64,000 nt of DNA from Shewanella waksmanii ATCC BAA-643 (GCF_000518805.1 NZ_JAEH01000002.1:186001-250000), one strand, 5' to 3'. Positions 29,697 to 38,950 are shown, numbered from the stretch's first letter. Made by a program: numbers and translations. Notes: generated by a model from the sequence alone, not told the origin.

Positions 29697-31661
29697 TTAG
29701 TAAGCACCGCGGGCAGTGAGTACCGCAGGGATCGTTTTTAATAGCAGACTGATATCGGCAGTCAGTGACTGTTGGTAAATATAATCAATGTCTAGCTGTA
29801 CTTGTTTATCGAACGGGATGTCAGACCGGCCACTGACCTGCCAGATACAGGTAATACCTGGCTTGATATTCAATCGTCTGCGTTGATGTTGGCTATATTG
29901 CTCCACTTCAGATAGCAGTGCAGGTCTTGGGCCGACCAGCGACATATCACCCTTAAGCACGTTCCACAGTTGCGGCAATTCATCGATAGACGCCTTACGG
30001 ATAAAGCGGCCGACACGAGTGATACGCGGGTCCTGTTTCATTTTAAATGTGACGCCACCTTGCATTTCATTTTGCGCTTGCAGCTTTTGTAAGCGCTGCT
30101 GCGCGTCGGTGTACATAGAGCGAAATTTCCACATTTTGAATGGCAGGTTATGTTTGCCTGCTCGTTGCTGGCTAAAAAATACCGCCCCTGGTGATTCAAT
30201 TCTGATGAGCGTGAAAACCAACATGAATAAGGGAGACAGCAGTAATAGTGCGATGCTGGCTACCACAACATCTACAATGCGCTTAGCAACAATATTTAGT
30301 CTTAGCGCTAATTTATGGGTGACTCGGGTTAATACCGCCTTTTGGTAAGCCAGGTCTTGGCTGGCTAAACGGTGTGCCAACTCTTGTGTCGACAATGCTC
30401 TTTGGCTTGGGGGTGTTTGCGCAGCCTTACCAGCACCTTGCTGCTTGAGGTAGCGATTAACCCGATAAAGAAACAGTGGATTACCAATAATATAACGGCG
30501 CCACATGCGTTTTGGCTCGGCGAGCAATCTGCATATCCACTCCATTCCCATTTGTCTTACCCACATTGGCGCGCGTTTTATACGATTTGAATAAAAGTCA
30601 AATAATCCACCCACGCCCATAGCCACACCGACTTGCAGTTCACTCTGGTGTTTCTGTAACCAAAGTTCCTGCATTGGCGCACCCATGGCGACCAGCAGCA
30701 CAGCTGCGCCGGATTGGTTAATTTTATCTATCACAGATTGATTAAGTTGCTTATCAGCTAAGTAGCCATGATGAGTGCCTGCAACCTTCAGATTTGGAAA
30801 CTGTTGCTGCATATTTTGTGCAGTTTGTTCAGCAATACCCGCACGGCCACCTAATAAGAATATAGCCAGGCCTTGTTCCGCCATTTGTTGACATAGCAAC
30901 GGGAACATATCGGTACCGTTAACATTGTCTTTTAAACTGATCCCTGCTTGTTTAGCCGCTAAACGCATGCCTAATCCATCGGCAAATACTTGCTTACATG
31001 TTTCAAGTGATGAGCGGTATGTGTCATTGTCAAAGGCGATGTTCATGCAATCAGCATTAACAAAAGCGTAGCGCGAGACGTGAGTGTTGTCTGTCGCTGC
31101 GCTCATTACCTGCGTGAGCATGTCATCCATACTGACGTTGTTGATGCGGGCACCAAATAGCTCAAAGGTATCACTTTGCGGCAAATTCGATTGACTGCCT
31201 AACGCGGTGATAATCGTTATCCTAGCCAGTGCCAGTAGGTAACTTAACGCACTGCTGTGGGCGTCAATCAATGCTTGTTGTTGGCATTGGAAATTAAGCC
31301 CCATTTTTTGGTGAGCGTCGTCGAAGCTGATGAATCCGGGTTTTAGGGTTACCACGGTGCCAGATTCGAAACTAAAACGCTGCGGTGAGCCTAGGAGGTT
31401 TAGCTTGCCACTTACCACCTGCAACAACTCTGGTAGGCGTGAGAATATATTGTCACCAGCTAAGCGGTACACTATGAGTAATTGTTGCTGCTGATCTAAC
31501 AGCTCAATACGCTCGAACGCGGCGCGCAGGCGCAATTTTTGGATAAGAGAGAAAATCGCAATGATAGGGGCGCTGAGGATCAGCAGCGATAACGCGATGA
31601 TAATGTCAATGCAGCGGATCAGCATAGTCGTGGTCGTATGCTTGATTTGGCTTCGATTCAT
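29697..31661 (-). CDS. Trifunctional-looking fusion: degenerate PGT domain + WecG/TagA/CpsF glycosyltransferase + active WcaJ-type PGT
   Basis: The 654-residue protein has three parts. Residues 13-155 resemble a phosphoglycosyltransferase with a membrane helix, but SRLPELLQVVSGKLNLLG lacks the DE dyad. Residues 165-405 are a WecG/TagA domain: FVNADCMNIAF, ADGLGMRL, NGTDMFPLL, FLLGGRAGIA, VAMGAPMQE, GVGGLFDFYSN and RAPMWVRQ. Residues 455-654 are a complete sugar transferase with KFRSM, the catalytic D560-E561 ([20 protein letters not shown]), VGPRP and PGITCIWQVSGRSD. It can plausibly load the first sugar onto the lipid carrier and add the second. AGGAG lies six bases before ATG, downstream of a sigma54 promoter. 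Confidence 0.87.
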   Translation of the reverse strand: MNRSQIKHTTTTMLIRCIDIIIALSLLILSAPIIAIFSLIQKLRLRAAFERIELLDQQQQLLIVYRLAGDNIFSRLPELLQVVSGKLNLLGSPQRFSFESGTVVTLKPGFISFDDAHQKMGLNFQCQQQALIDAHSSALSYLLALARITIITALGSQSNLPQSDTFELFGARINNVSMDDMLTQVMSAATDNTHVSRYAFVNADCMNIAFDNDTYRSSLETCKQVFADGLGMRLAAKQAGISLKDNVNGTDMFPLLCQQMAEQGLAIFLLGGRAGIAEQTAQNMQQQFPNLKVAGTHHGYLADKQLNQSVIDKINQSGAAVLLVAMGAPMQELWLQKHQSELQVGVAMGVGGLFDFYSNRIKRAPMWVRQMGMEWICRLLAEPKRMWRRYIIGNPLFLYRVNRYLKQQGAGKAAQTPPSQRALSTQELAHRLASQDLAYQKAVLTRVTHKLALRLNIVAKRIVDVVVASIALLLLSPLFMLVFTLIRIESPGAVFFSQQRAGKHNLPFKMWKFRSMYTDAQQRLQKLQAQNEMQGGVTFKMKQDPRITRVGRFIRKASIDELPQLWNVLKGDMSLVGPRPALLSEVEQYSQHQRRRLNIKPGITCIWQVSGRSDIPFDKQVQLDIDYIYQQSLTADISLLLKTIPAVLTARGAY

Positions 31662-31730
31662 ATTCAGCTCCTAGATTAGTTGCGATTGACTTAAACTGTC
31701 GTCACGGTTTCTTAAATCTAATAGATACAT

Positions 31731-31747
31731 AGCAGGAGCTGTGCCAA
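31731..31747 (-). promoter_or_regulatory. sigma54 promoter of the PGT-WecG/TagD operon
   Basis: On the minus strand TTGGCACAGCTCCTGCT has the -24 TGGCAC and -12 GC with the obligatory GG-N10-GC spacing. It lies about 70 bases before the ATG at 31661. Same form as the elements at 34502 and 38951. Confidence 0.75.
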
Positions 31748-31809
31748 TATTTTATTTGCATTAATTACAGTGCCTTACAATAAAGTGGTGGTGAGCAGCT
31801 AGGGGTAAT

Positions 31810-31822
31810 TTGCAGATTGCAA
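31810..31822. promoter_or_regulatory. Candidate activator site, TTGCA-N3-TGCAA
   Basis: TTGCAGATTGCAA is a perfect 5-bp inverted repeat with a 3-bp spacer, centred 71 bases upstream of the -24 GG of the sigma54 promoter at 31731. Related sites occur before the other sigma54 promoters. Confidence 0.5.
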
Positions 31823-32121
31823 AGCGGTTTGCATTGTGAAGACGACAACGGAAATTAATCAGGGCAGATGAAGGACAGCCTTGCTTCAACAACCTCATGT
31901 GGTGTCCATAAGCTGAGGCGAACAAAGCTCATCCTTATCATGTCTCAAGTTTACTGCTATAACAAATCGTGTATTAAATCGGGCGCAGCGATTGCGCGGT
32001 GTCATAGCAGCTAAATACCGCTGGGCGATACGGGTTAATTTAGCTGTTTTTGATGTCAACGCTGCGGCGACAAACGCTTTACCCTGGTGATTAGCGTTTC
32101 TTGCTGGCTTTGGCATGACAA

Positions 32122-33162
32122 TCAGTACTGTGACGCTCGTACACCATCGCGACCAATGACCCATCGCTGTCTTACCCCTATGCAGTACTGGCCGATTTTG
32201 GCACAGGTATTAAATACACTTTTAGGCAGTACATAAAGCAGATAAGCGGCGCTAAACGTCACCACAGTGCGACCGGTCTCTTCCATTAGTAATGCTGGGG
32301 ACTGGGCGATGGCTTTATTTATCATCTCTTTAGCCGTTGTCCCTTGACCACTGCGTACTGCCTGTCTCGCCAAGTACCTAAGTTGATAAGCACGGGCCTT
32401 ACTCTCATGCTGCTGCAATAATTTAGGCGCGAAAATGCGGGCTTTATCAATCATCTTTTCCCAGGATGCCAGTTGCTTGTTGACGTCTGATGATAGCCCT
32501 TCAGGGTTAAGACGGTAGTAGGTGAGTGGCTGTGGAATACCCGCCATCTGCCATTTTGTGGTCGCTATCATTCTTAACCAACACTCAATATCTTCAGATT
32601 GACGGAAGGTCTCATCAAAATAACAGCTATGGTCGCTCGCATGGCTATAAGATTGGAAGCGAATATCATTGAGCGCCGCTCGCCTGATCACGGGCGCGGA
32701 GCCATTGCCAACAGGATTACGACATAGCAATACTTCAGCGCTGATATTGTTGAGCTGAGGCATTTGGAAAATGGCAGTCATAGTGCCATCATGTTGCATA
32801 AAAGCACTGCGAGAAAAGCTAATTCCGACTTTAGGGTTAGCATTGAGGTGATCAACGTGCAGTTGCAGTTTGTCTTGGTGCCATTGATCATCAGAGTCAA
32901 TAAAGGCGACATAATGGCCGATAGCGTGACGAATACCGGTATTACGCGCTGCCGCTAAGCCCTTATTGTGTTTATGATTGATAATTCTAATGCGACTGTC
33001 ATGGATAGTTTGGCAAATTGCCAGACTATTATCCGTTGCACAGTCATTTACCAAGATTAGTTCAAAATTGTCGTAACTTTGATTGAGTACTGACTCAATG
33101 GCACTTTTTACAAAGCGTTGCACGTTATAAACCGGCATAACTACAGATACTTTAATATTCAT
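32122..33162 (-). CDS. GT2-family glycosyltransferase
   Basis: The 346-residue enzyme has a complete GT-A N-terminal domain: VSVVMPVYNVQRFVKSAIES, LVNDCATDNS, GLAAARNTGIRHA and AFIDSDDQWHQDKL. SEDIECWLRM near 190 is the usual acceptor-side segment. GGGAGG lies six bases before the ATG at 33162, inside the end of the flippase gene, so translation is coupled. It is the last gene of the sigma54 unit beginning at 34502. Sugar specificity unknown. Confidence 0.87.
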   Translation of the reverse strand: MNIKVSVVMPVYNVQRFVKSAIESVLNQSYDNFELILVNDCATDNSLAICQTIHDSRIRIINHKHNKGLAAARNTGIRHAIGHYVAFIDSDDQWHQDKLQLHVDHLNANPKVGISFSRSAFMQHDGTMTAIFQMPQLNNISAEVLLCRNPVGNGSAPVIRRAALNDIRFQSYSHASDHSCYFDETFRQSEDIECWLRMIATTKWQMAGIPQPLTYYRLNPEGLSSDVNKQLASWEKMIDKARIFAPKLLQQHESKARAYQLRYLARQAVRSGQGTTAKEMINKAIAQSPALLMEETGRTVVTFSAAYLLYVLPKSVFNTCAKIGQYCIGVRQRWVIGRDGVRASQY

Positions 33163-34447
33163 AATGTGCCTCCCGAGGCGATTTTTTTACTCGGTTTGCG
33201 CGAGTAGGTTGTAGAGTTTGATAGATGTAAAAGCTGAAAAGTGGCATGGCGATTAAATGCAGCAACAGTATGGCGAGCGCTATCATCAATAGGCCAAAGT
33301 AGCTGGCAATCACAATGGCAATGGTGAGCGCTGCTGTGAAACCTAAGTTGTAAATCAAGTTGAGTTTACTGCGGCCCATACTAATCAATAGCTGGCTGGT
33401 GGCTTCACCCAGCGGGCGAAATAAACCACTTAGGCACAGAAGTATAAAAATGGGTAAAGCACCGGCATCGACCCATTGCGAGCCATAAATAAAGGGCACG
33501 TATAACGGCGCTAGCACAGCTTGAAGTCCAATAATTGGCAGGGCTATCATGAAGATAAGTTTCAATGAGCTGACATATTGCTCACTACGTTTGTCAGCGG
33601 GCGCTTCGCATAGATTTGAATAAAGCGCCGTACCGTAGCTTTGTACTAAGCCAAGGCTAATGCCTAAACTGGCATTGAATGCAAAAAAGTAAACACCTAG
33701 TGCTTCGACTCCTAGCAAGTAGCCAACTAGTAAGTAATCAATATTCTGTCGCATAGCGATACTCAGATCAGCCAATCCGACCTGAATGCCAGGTGTACTC
33801 AATCGCCCTAGTGCACGGGCAGATTGTGTTGGGTAATTGATAACGGTTGCACGGCGGTGAATAGCAACCCAAATCAGCACCACAAGCACTTTAGGGATGA
33901 TGATGGCCCAGATCCCAAGGCCGAGTAATGCCAGTGTCCCGGTGAGTAAACTGTCAAAAATGGTTTGCCATAGCACGGCGCTACCCACTACACGCATATT
34001 GTTTTCTTTGAGGTTTTTAGCGGCATGTAACATGCCCAGCGGCAGCAACAGATAGCTAGATGCCATTACCATCATCGGCAGTATTAGCTCACTTTGTTGA
34101 TAGTAATTGGCAATCGGCACACTCAGTATTGCCATCAGTAAAAAAGCGCCAACGCAGGCTATCCAATTGAGCTGATTCGCACTGCGCTGTGAGGTATTAA
34201 ACTCGCTATCTGGTATGGCAATCAACATTGCGGAACTTATTCGCTTAGTTGGCGTATGGATGAGTTCAAAGCAAGTGAGAATGATGGCGACTTGGCCAAA
34301 GATTTCTGGTGTGAGTAATCGCGCAATGATGATGCTGGAGCCTAAACGTACTATGCGTCCGAGTACTTGGGCTGAGCCTAGCCAAAAAATACCTGTGCTG
34401 AGCTTGTGGCTCATGATGGTTTTTAGCGCTTGTTTTAATGCCTGCAT
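33152..34447 (-). CDS. wzx: Wzx-type flippase of the second polysaccharide system
   Basis: The roughly 431-residue polytopic membrane protein has STGIFWLGSAQVLGRIVRLG followed by IIIARLLTPEIFGQVAII, the start typical of the MVF/PST (WzxC/lipopolysaccharide-export) flippases. The frame is open to 34480, but AGGG seven bases before the ATG ending at 34447 and the sigma54 promoter at 34502 favour the shorter start. It is the first gene of a two-gene unit with the GT2 gene. Confidence 0.85.
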   Translation of the reverse strand: MQALKQALKTIMSHKLSTGIFWLGSAQVLGRIVRLGSSIIIARLLTPEIFGQVAIILTCFELIHTPTKRISSAMLIAIPDSEFNTSQRSANQLNWIACVGAFLLMAILSVPIANYYQQSELILPMMVMASSYLLLPLGMLHAAKNLKENNMRVVGSAVLWQTIFDSLLTGTLALLGLGIWAIIIPKVLVVLIWVAIHRRATVINYPTQSARALGRLSTPGIQVGLADLSIAMRQNIDYLLVGYLLGVEALGVYFFAFNASLGISLGLVQSYGTALYSNLCEAPADKRSEQYVSSLKLIFMIALPIIGLQAVLAPLYVPFIYGSQWVDAGALPIFILLCLSGLFRPLGEATSQLLISMGRSKLNLIYNLGFTAALTIAIVIASYFGLLMIALAILLLHLIAMPLFSFYIYQTLQPTRANRVKKSPREAHYEY

Positions 34448-34501
34448 AGCACACCCTAAACTGGTTTCAAGCAATGACATATTGCTTGTTTACTGTTTAG
34501 T

Positions 34502-34518
34502 TACAGGAATCGTGCCAA
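34502..34518 (-). promoter_or_regulatory. sigma54-type promoter of the wzx-GT2 unit
   Basis: The minus-strand sequence TTGGCACGATTCCTGTA has a perfect -24 (TTGGCACG) but a GT instead of GC at -12. It lies 55 bases before the chosen ATG of the flippase gene and resembles the two better elements at 31731 and 38951. Confidence 0.55.
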
Positions 34519-34590
34519 TTAACTAGATTTTCATATGTTATTGTTTATTATGATTATTGTTTACAAATAAAATATGGAGAAGTTGCGTAT

Positions 34591-34603
34591 TCGCATTTTG
34601 CAA
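34591..34603. promoter_or_regulatory. Candidate activator site, TCGCA-N3-TGCAA
   Basis: TCGCATTTTGCAA differs from the perfect inverted repeat at one base and is centred 81 bases upstream of the -24 GG of the promoter at 34502. It lies just beyond the 3' end of the preceding polymerase gene. Confidence 0.45.
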
Positions 34604-34611
34604 TGACGTAA

Positions 34612-35883
34612 CTAGGCATTTTGCTTTGCGTTGATATTGCGTTGGCTTTGTTGTTTCAAAGCAATACCCATCACTAATAGTCCCGGCCAAAACAGGTAGG
34701 CTAGAATTTCTAAATTCTCACCAAAGGTATAGAGCATTAACATCAGCAAAATGGCCAAGCCGACACGACTGAGTGGCAAGCTAAAGCTATGCCGTAAGAA
34801 GCTTAGCGCTGTCACTAACATTGCCACAGCGAGCGCGACTGCGCCGACAGCGCCTTTGACAAACAGTAGCCCATACCAAGTGTGATGAGAGCCAATGGGC
34901 ATGTACTCAACTAAGTGAGGGCCACGCTCAACGATACCGTGTCCCCACCAGATGGCCTCATTTGACCAGCGCTCAATCGCAATATGGGCGAGCTCTTCAC
35001 GCACTCGAGTGGAGCCAGCCCGTGCGGCTTTGATTGCCAATATGCTGTACTCAATTTTATCGATGATCTGGCTACCAAACAGGCTAGCAATAAGTAGCAC
35101 TGGGCTGGCAATGACATATAGCCATGGCTGTTTGTAGTAACGCCAAAAAGTAAAGTAGGCCAACAAAAAGAGGTAGCAGGCGATAGCCAATCTCGATTGC
35201 GAGATGAGTATCATCACCAGTGATCCCGCAAGCCCATAGCATTTGTATTTAATGGACCGCTCTTGCAGCGCAAAAATGGTGAATAAATTCCCCAGCATAC
35301 CTAATGCGGGGGCCCAAGGCGTAAACAGCCGCCACCTTGGCAAACCGCTGCCAGGATCAATTTCATATAAGCTGACACTGAAAAACTCTGGCCCCGGCCC
35401 ACCTATAATGCTGGTTGGCGACACATACAGTGTTTCCGGTAAACGCAGTAACCACGCGATGAGGAATAAAGGCAGTAAGATTAATGTATGCTTGCATACC
35501 TGACAGCAGGCGCGGTAGATAAGTTCAGCGCGAATGTTAAGCATGCCTAACAGCGGAAAAATCGCTAATAACGCCCAACCTTTCGCCCATCCGATACTCG
35601 ACTTAATCAGTTTAGCGGTGCCTAATTGGTAATCTAAGTGGGCCACGACAAGTGCAATAAGCATGATAAACATGGCCACACACCAAGTTTTAGTGGCCAA
35701 ATGGGCTTGGTAACTGATGTGATCAAACGTATAGCGTTTGATGGTTTTAAGTAGCAACACCCAAGCGATGACGGGGGCAATAATATAAACCGCGCCCAAT
35801 AACCAAAATAGGTAGGTACAGCTAATACTGTACCAAACTATTTTTTCGTCACTATTTTGCGCAGTATAGGTTTGCGTATCCAT
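34612..35883 (-). CDS. wzy: Wzy-type polymerase / O-antigen ligase-like membrane protein
   Basis: The 423-residue protein has about 10-12 membrane helices and a periplasmic region around residues 160-190 and 290-320. The sequence REELAHIAIERWSNEAIWWGHG followed by GSHHTWYGLLFVKG fits the O-antigen ligase/polymerase (Wzy_C) family. TAGGA lies before ATG 35883, which is inside the end of the GumC-like gene (46-base overlap). It ends the operon that starts at the STAS gene. Quoted blocks are contiguous motifs of the loop. Confidence 0.8.
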   Translation of the reverse strand: MDTQTYTAQNSDEKIVWYSISCTYLFWLLGAVYIIAPVIAWVLLLKTIKRYTFDHISYQAHLATKTWCVAMFIMLIALVVAHLDYQLGTAKLIKSSIGWAKGWALLAIFPLLGMLNIRAELIYRACCQVCKHTLILLPLFLIAWLLRLPETLYVSPTSIIGGPGPEFFSVSLYEIDPGSGLPRWRLFTPWAPALGMLGNLFTIFALQERSIKYKCYGLAGSLVMILISQSRLAIACYLFLLAYFTFWRYYKQPWLYVIASPVLLIASLFGSQIIDKIEYSILAIKAARAGSTRVREELAHIAIERWSNEAIWWGHGIVERGPHLVEYMPIGSHHTWYGLLFVKGAVGAVALAVAMLVTALSFLRHSFSLPLSRVGLAILLMLMLYTFGENLEILAYLFWPGLLVMGIALKQQSQRNINAKQNA

Positions 35884-37253
35884 GCGATTCCTAATCCGGT
35901 GATCATCATAAACGAGCTCACTAGTCCGCCTAGTATGGCAAGAATGGTAGCCATTTTACTAGGCTGCTCTGCCAAACTTGGTGCAGACAGCAGTTGTACC
36001 ATAGGGTAAGCAGAATATATGTCAGCTTTACCGACATCCATTTTAGCTAACGCTGAGGTAAATACAGCGGTAGCGACTTGATGTTGGCGGTGTAGGTCTT
36101 CTAGCTTCGCTGCATCGTCATTACTGTGTTTTAAGCGTTCATCCCATTGATTAATTTGCAGATCCAATGCTGCTATTTCTTGGGTTAAGCCATTGGTTTG
36201 AGCAGCAGTTGCAAGAAGCTGCTGCATGAGTTCCGCCCGCATATCAATGTCATCGGCAGAGAGCTTTAGCATGAGATCTTGGTCTGCATAGCCGAGCAAA
36301 CTTTGGCTGCGCTTGGTCATAGCTGCTAATAGCGTTGCTTGTTGCTGCTTTTGGGTTAGTACCTGCGGGTGTTTAGCACCGTAGCGGCCACTGATTTCGG
36401 CTAGTGTCGAGGTTGCATGGCTATAAACAACCAGTAATTGTTGGTACAACTGATCATTTTTTAACTTGAGTGTGTCTGCAGCTTGCTGCGGGCTCAGTGC
36501 TAACTGGCTTTGAATCGTCTGTTGACTGGCTTTGATGCCCTGCAGTTTTGCCACCAAGTTGACGCGATTGTGACGCAAGCGCTCTATGGTAAGGGCTAAC
36601 TCCTTAAACTGATCCAATGACACTAAGCCTATTTTTGACTGAAAAGCTAATATGTTCTTTTGGCTGTGGTTAACCTTATCGGCAAAGCCTTCGATGCCCA
36701 TTTTGATGCCATTTTCTCGTTGGCGGCTTTCATCGGCTCGTAGTGAGCTCAATAGTGACTGTAAGCTGCGGTATAGTGCCCATGCACGCTCCTGAGCTTT
36801 TACAGGGTCATCGCTCTTAAGGCTAAATTGCATAATACCGGTCTGGCTTGGCAGTTTAAGTTTAGGCTTGCCAAGTTCACTGGGCTTAATCTCAAGCGCT
36901 TTTGCGGCAAGTGACATGACATTATCGCTGGTGGATAGCGCTTTGTAGTTTTGACGCGGATCGATAGCAGAGCTCGAATAAGGCGAATTGGCAGCACTAT
37001 TGGCTTGTCCTATGCTGTCTAAACTCACAGTCGCTCCCGCGCCAACGCCAGGTAATATTAGGGTCCATTTGCTTTCATATCGTTTAGGGCTAAGAACGAT
37101 TGCGATAATCACTACAAGCCAAATGGCCACTATGCTGGTAAGCCCAACTTTGAGATAAAGATTGCGGCGTTGCTGCGGATCTAAACTGGTGCCATTAACT
37201 ACAGCACGAGTGAGCCAGCGTAATGAAGTTGGGATATGCTCTGAATTAGCCAT
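35838..37253 (-). CDS. GumC/Wzc-like chain-length and export protein without kinase domain
   Basis: The 471-residue protein has membrane helices near 35-55 and 435-455, with the intervening periplasmic part rich in coiled coil. YESKWTLILPGVGAG after the first helix is the Wzz-type motif. There is no Walker A kinase module, so it resembles the periplasmic/membrane part of Wzc or GumC. AAAGG eight bases before the ATG ending at 37253 decides the start (a GTG three codons earlier is open). It should bridge polymerase and the Wza-like outer-membrane channel encoded just upstream. Confidence 0.85.
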   Translation of the reverse strand: MANSEHIPTSLRWLTRAVVNGTSLDPQQRRNLYLKVGLTSIVAIWLVVIIAIVLSPKRYESKWTLILPGVGAGATVSLDSIGQANSAANSPYSSSAIDPRQNYKALSTSDNVMSLAAKALEIKPSELGKPKLKLPSQTGIMQFSLKSDDPVKAQERAWALYRSLQSLLSSLRADESRQRENGIKMGIEGFADKVNHSQKNILAFQSKIGLVSLDQFKELALTIERLRHNRVNLVAKLQGIKASQQTIQSQLALSPQQAADTLKLKNDQLYQQLLVVYSHATSTLAEISGRYGAKHPQVLTQKQQQATLLAAMTKRSQSLLGYADQDLMLKLSADDIDMRAELMQQLLATAAQTNGLTQEIAALDLQINQWDERLKHSNDDAAKLEDLHRQHQVATAVFTSALAKMDVGKADIYSAYPMVQLLSAPSLAEQPSKMATILAILGGLVSSFMMITGLGIAWIRKPILRKIVTKK

Positions 37254-37276
37254 AGTAGTCACCTTTACCCTTTACC

Positions 37277-38500
37277 CTAAAGGGCATTCCAAAGTGTGGC
37301 GGGCAGTAAAATATCTGTGAAAGTTCGCGCAATCTCTCTGATGTTGGTGATGCGAGAATCATAGCAGGCTAAGCCATCACCTGGCAGTAAAATGGGGTTC
37401 ACCTTGCTTTGATAAGAATTAGCGATCAGGTTGTTAATTGAGCGCTCAACCACATCCATCTGTTGCGTGATGGGGTTTTTAGTGATTAGCAATACATGGC
37501 GATCGGCATTAGTGGTGTTGGCACCGCCCACACAGTTAGCGCCGATTGCGCCGCTAAGTAACCTAGTGCCGTAAGGAAAACGTGTCGCTTCGGTATCAAC
37601 GGCTGATTGCGAGTTACTGCTGGCCGGCTGAGTTAAGTTTGAGATGAACACACGAATACCGGGTATCGTGATTTGTGAGGGGCGCGCAAGTTCATCATTA
37701 AAGTGAGCGGTTTGTGGCACATGAATGTGATCACCGGCAACCAAATTAAAATGCGGTACCGATTGGCCTGTTAGAAACCCGGTTAGATCGACGTTGAAGC
37801 GTTGGTTGTTGCGACTGACAATCACTCGAGTGATATCGGCATCAGGGCGCGCCCCACCAGAAGATCTTAACGCTGCAGCTAGGCTACGCTCACTGGCTAA
37901 ATCTCCGCTAAATTGTTCATGTTCGTCCGCCATTTGAATTTCAGATTTTTTATTGATGAGTCGGATCCCCGGCTCGTACACAGCACCTGAAATCCGTACT
38001 TCAATTGCGCCCCATTTCAGCGGTACTATGCTGACTCGCACAGCGTGAGCATGCATTAATTGCTCAGATATCAAGGTTTCACTAACTGAATGCTTAAGTT
38101 GCTCCAAGCTTAGGTCACTGGCTTGAATGGCCGGAAGGTAAGGAAGGTAGATAAAACCATCAGGGTTAACCTCTACTTGACCACTAAAATCATCACCATG
38201 TAGTACCTCAATATCTAAGCGATCGCCGCTGGCTAATGCCACTTGTTGCATGGTTATTAAGCTTGCATCTTGTAGGCTGGGATGCACCTTTTGGTTGTTG
38301 GCCTTCGCAGGTGCATCATAAGGTAGATGCCTAACATAGGGGGTACGATTGCTATAATAATGGCATTGCTGACTTTGTGGTTTGTCTACATCTTGGTGAC
38401 ACAATGACTTTTCTTCTGTGTGCAGAGGAGTAACGCAACCGCCCAATAACAAGGTTGCGCCTAGTACTGCTGTTTGTATTTCACCAAGTTGATTACGCAT
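37277..38500 (-). CDS. Wza-type polysaccharide export lipoprotein
   Basis: The 407-residue protein has a lipoprotein signal peptide ending in LLLGGC (Cys about residue 21). A polysaccharide-export (poly_export) domain follows: LASGDRLDIEVLHGDDFSG, VEVNPDGFIYLPYL. SLBB-like repeats come after it, with ISGAVYEPGIRLI and LVAGDHIHVP. It forms the outer-membrane exit channel. GGGAG lies nine bases before the ATG at 38500 and three before an ATG at 38506; the former is chosen. Confidence 0.88.
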   Translation of the reverse strand: MRNQLGEIQTAVLGATLLLGGCVTPLHTEEKSLCHQDVDKPQSQQCHYYSNRTPYVRHLPYDAPAKANNQKVHPSLQDASLITMQQVALASGDRLDIEVLHGDDFSGQVEVNPDGFIYLPYLPAIQASDLSLEQLKHSVSETLISEQLMHAHAVRVSIVPLKWGAIEVRISGAVYEPGIRLINKKSEIQMADEHEQFSGDLASERSLAAALRSSGGARPDADITRVIVSRNNQRFNVDLTGFLTGQSVPHFNLVAGDHIHVPQTAHFNDELARPSQITIPGIRVFISNLTQPASSNSQSAVDTEATRFPYGTRLLSGAIGANCVGGANTTNADRHVLLITKNPITQQMDVVERSINNLIANSYQSKVNPILLPGDGLACYDSRITNIREIARTFTDILLPATLWNAL

Positions 38501-38527
38501 AGTCATGTACTCCCTAACAATGAACGG

Positions 38528-38887
38528 CTAGTGATTTGATACGGCTGAGGGTGAGCACACATGTTCAATAGCTGAATGCTTGTTCTCAAAAATGGTGAAT
38601 ATTTGGTGTAGTTGCGTCAGCTCAATTAACGCGCGAACGCCATTGGTGGGTGACAGCAATACCACTTCACCGGCCGTTTTATCTGCTACCTTGAGGGCAG
38701 ATATCAAAATTGATAGGCCGCTTGAGTCGATATATTCAACCTCATGGAGATCAACAATCAGACGATTAGTCCCTGACTCTAATTGGCGGGTGAGAGCAGC
38801 GCGTAGCGTTGGGGTTTGTGACATCACCACTTGCTTAGGTAAAGTCACTAGACAGGCATTATTATGGGGTAGTGGCGAGAATTTCAT
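38528..38887 (-). CDS. STAS-domain anti-sigma factor antagonist (SpoIIAA/SypA-like)
   Basis: The 119-residue protein is a single STAS domain with IVDLHEVEYIDSSGLSILIS. The Ser of D54-S55-S56-G matches the phosphorylation site of SpoIIAA-type proteins. The open frame extends to 39073, but GGAG six bases before the ATG ending at 38887 gives the canonical domain start, and a sigma54 promoter lies within the longer frame. It heads the wza-gumC-wzy operon, as sypA heads the syp locus in Vibrio fischeri. Its likely partners are the kinase at 39319 and the phosphatase at 39756. Confidence 0.87.
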   Translation of the reverse strand: MKFSPLPHNNACLVTLPKQVVMSQTPTLRAALTRQLESGTNRLIVDLHEVEYIDSSGLSILISALKVADKTAGEVVLLSPTNGVRALIELTQLHQIFTIFENKHSAIEHVCSPSAVSNH

Positions 38888-38950
38888 GTTGAACTCCGTA
38901 GGCCTTAGCCAGTGATTAAGCGTTATTCGCTGTTGTTTGATTAAGACATT

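Larger units (their letters stand above)
31662..32121. other. 460-bp gap with sigma54 promoter and activator site; no convincing gene
   Basis: It holds the promoter at 31731 and the site at 31810. An 89-codon minus-strand frame (31895-32164) overlaps the end of the glycosyltransferase gene, has no recognisable domain and no good ribosome binding site. A 48-codon plus-strand frame starts at 31868 after AGGG. Neither is supported enough to call. Confidence 0.5.

Noticed and set aside
31895..32164. 89-codon minus-strand frame
   Set aside because: No domain, no good ribosome binding site and overlap with the glycosyltransferase gene. Reported only as an open question.
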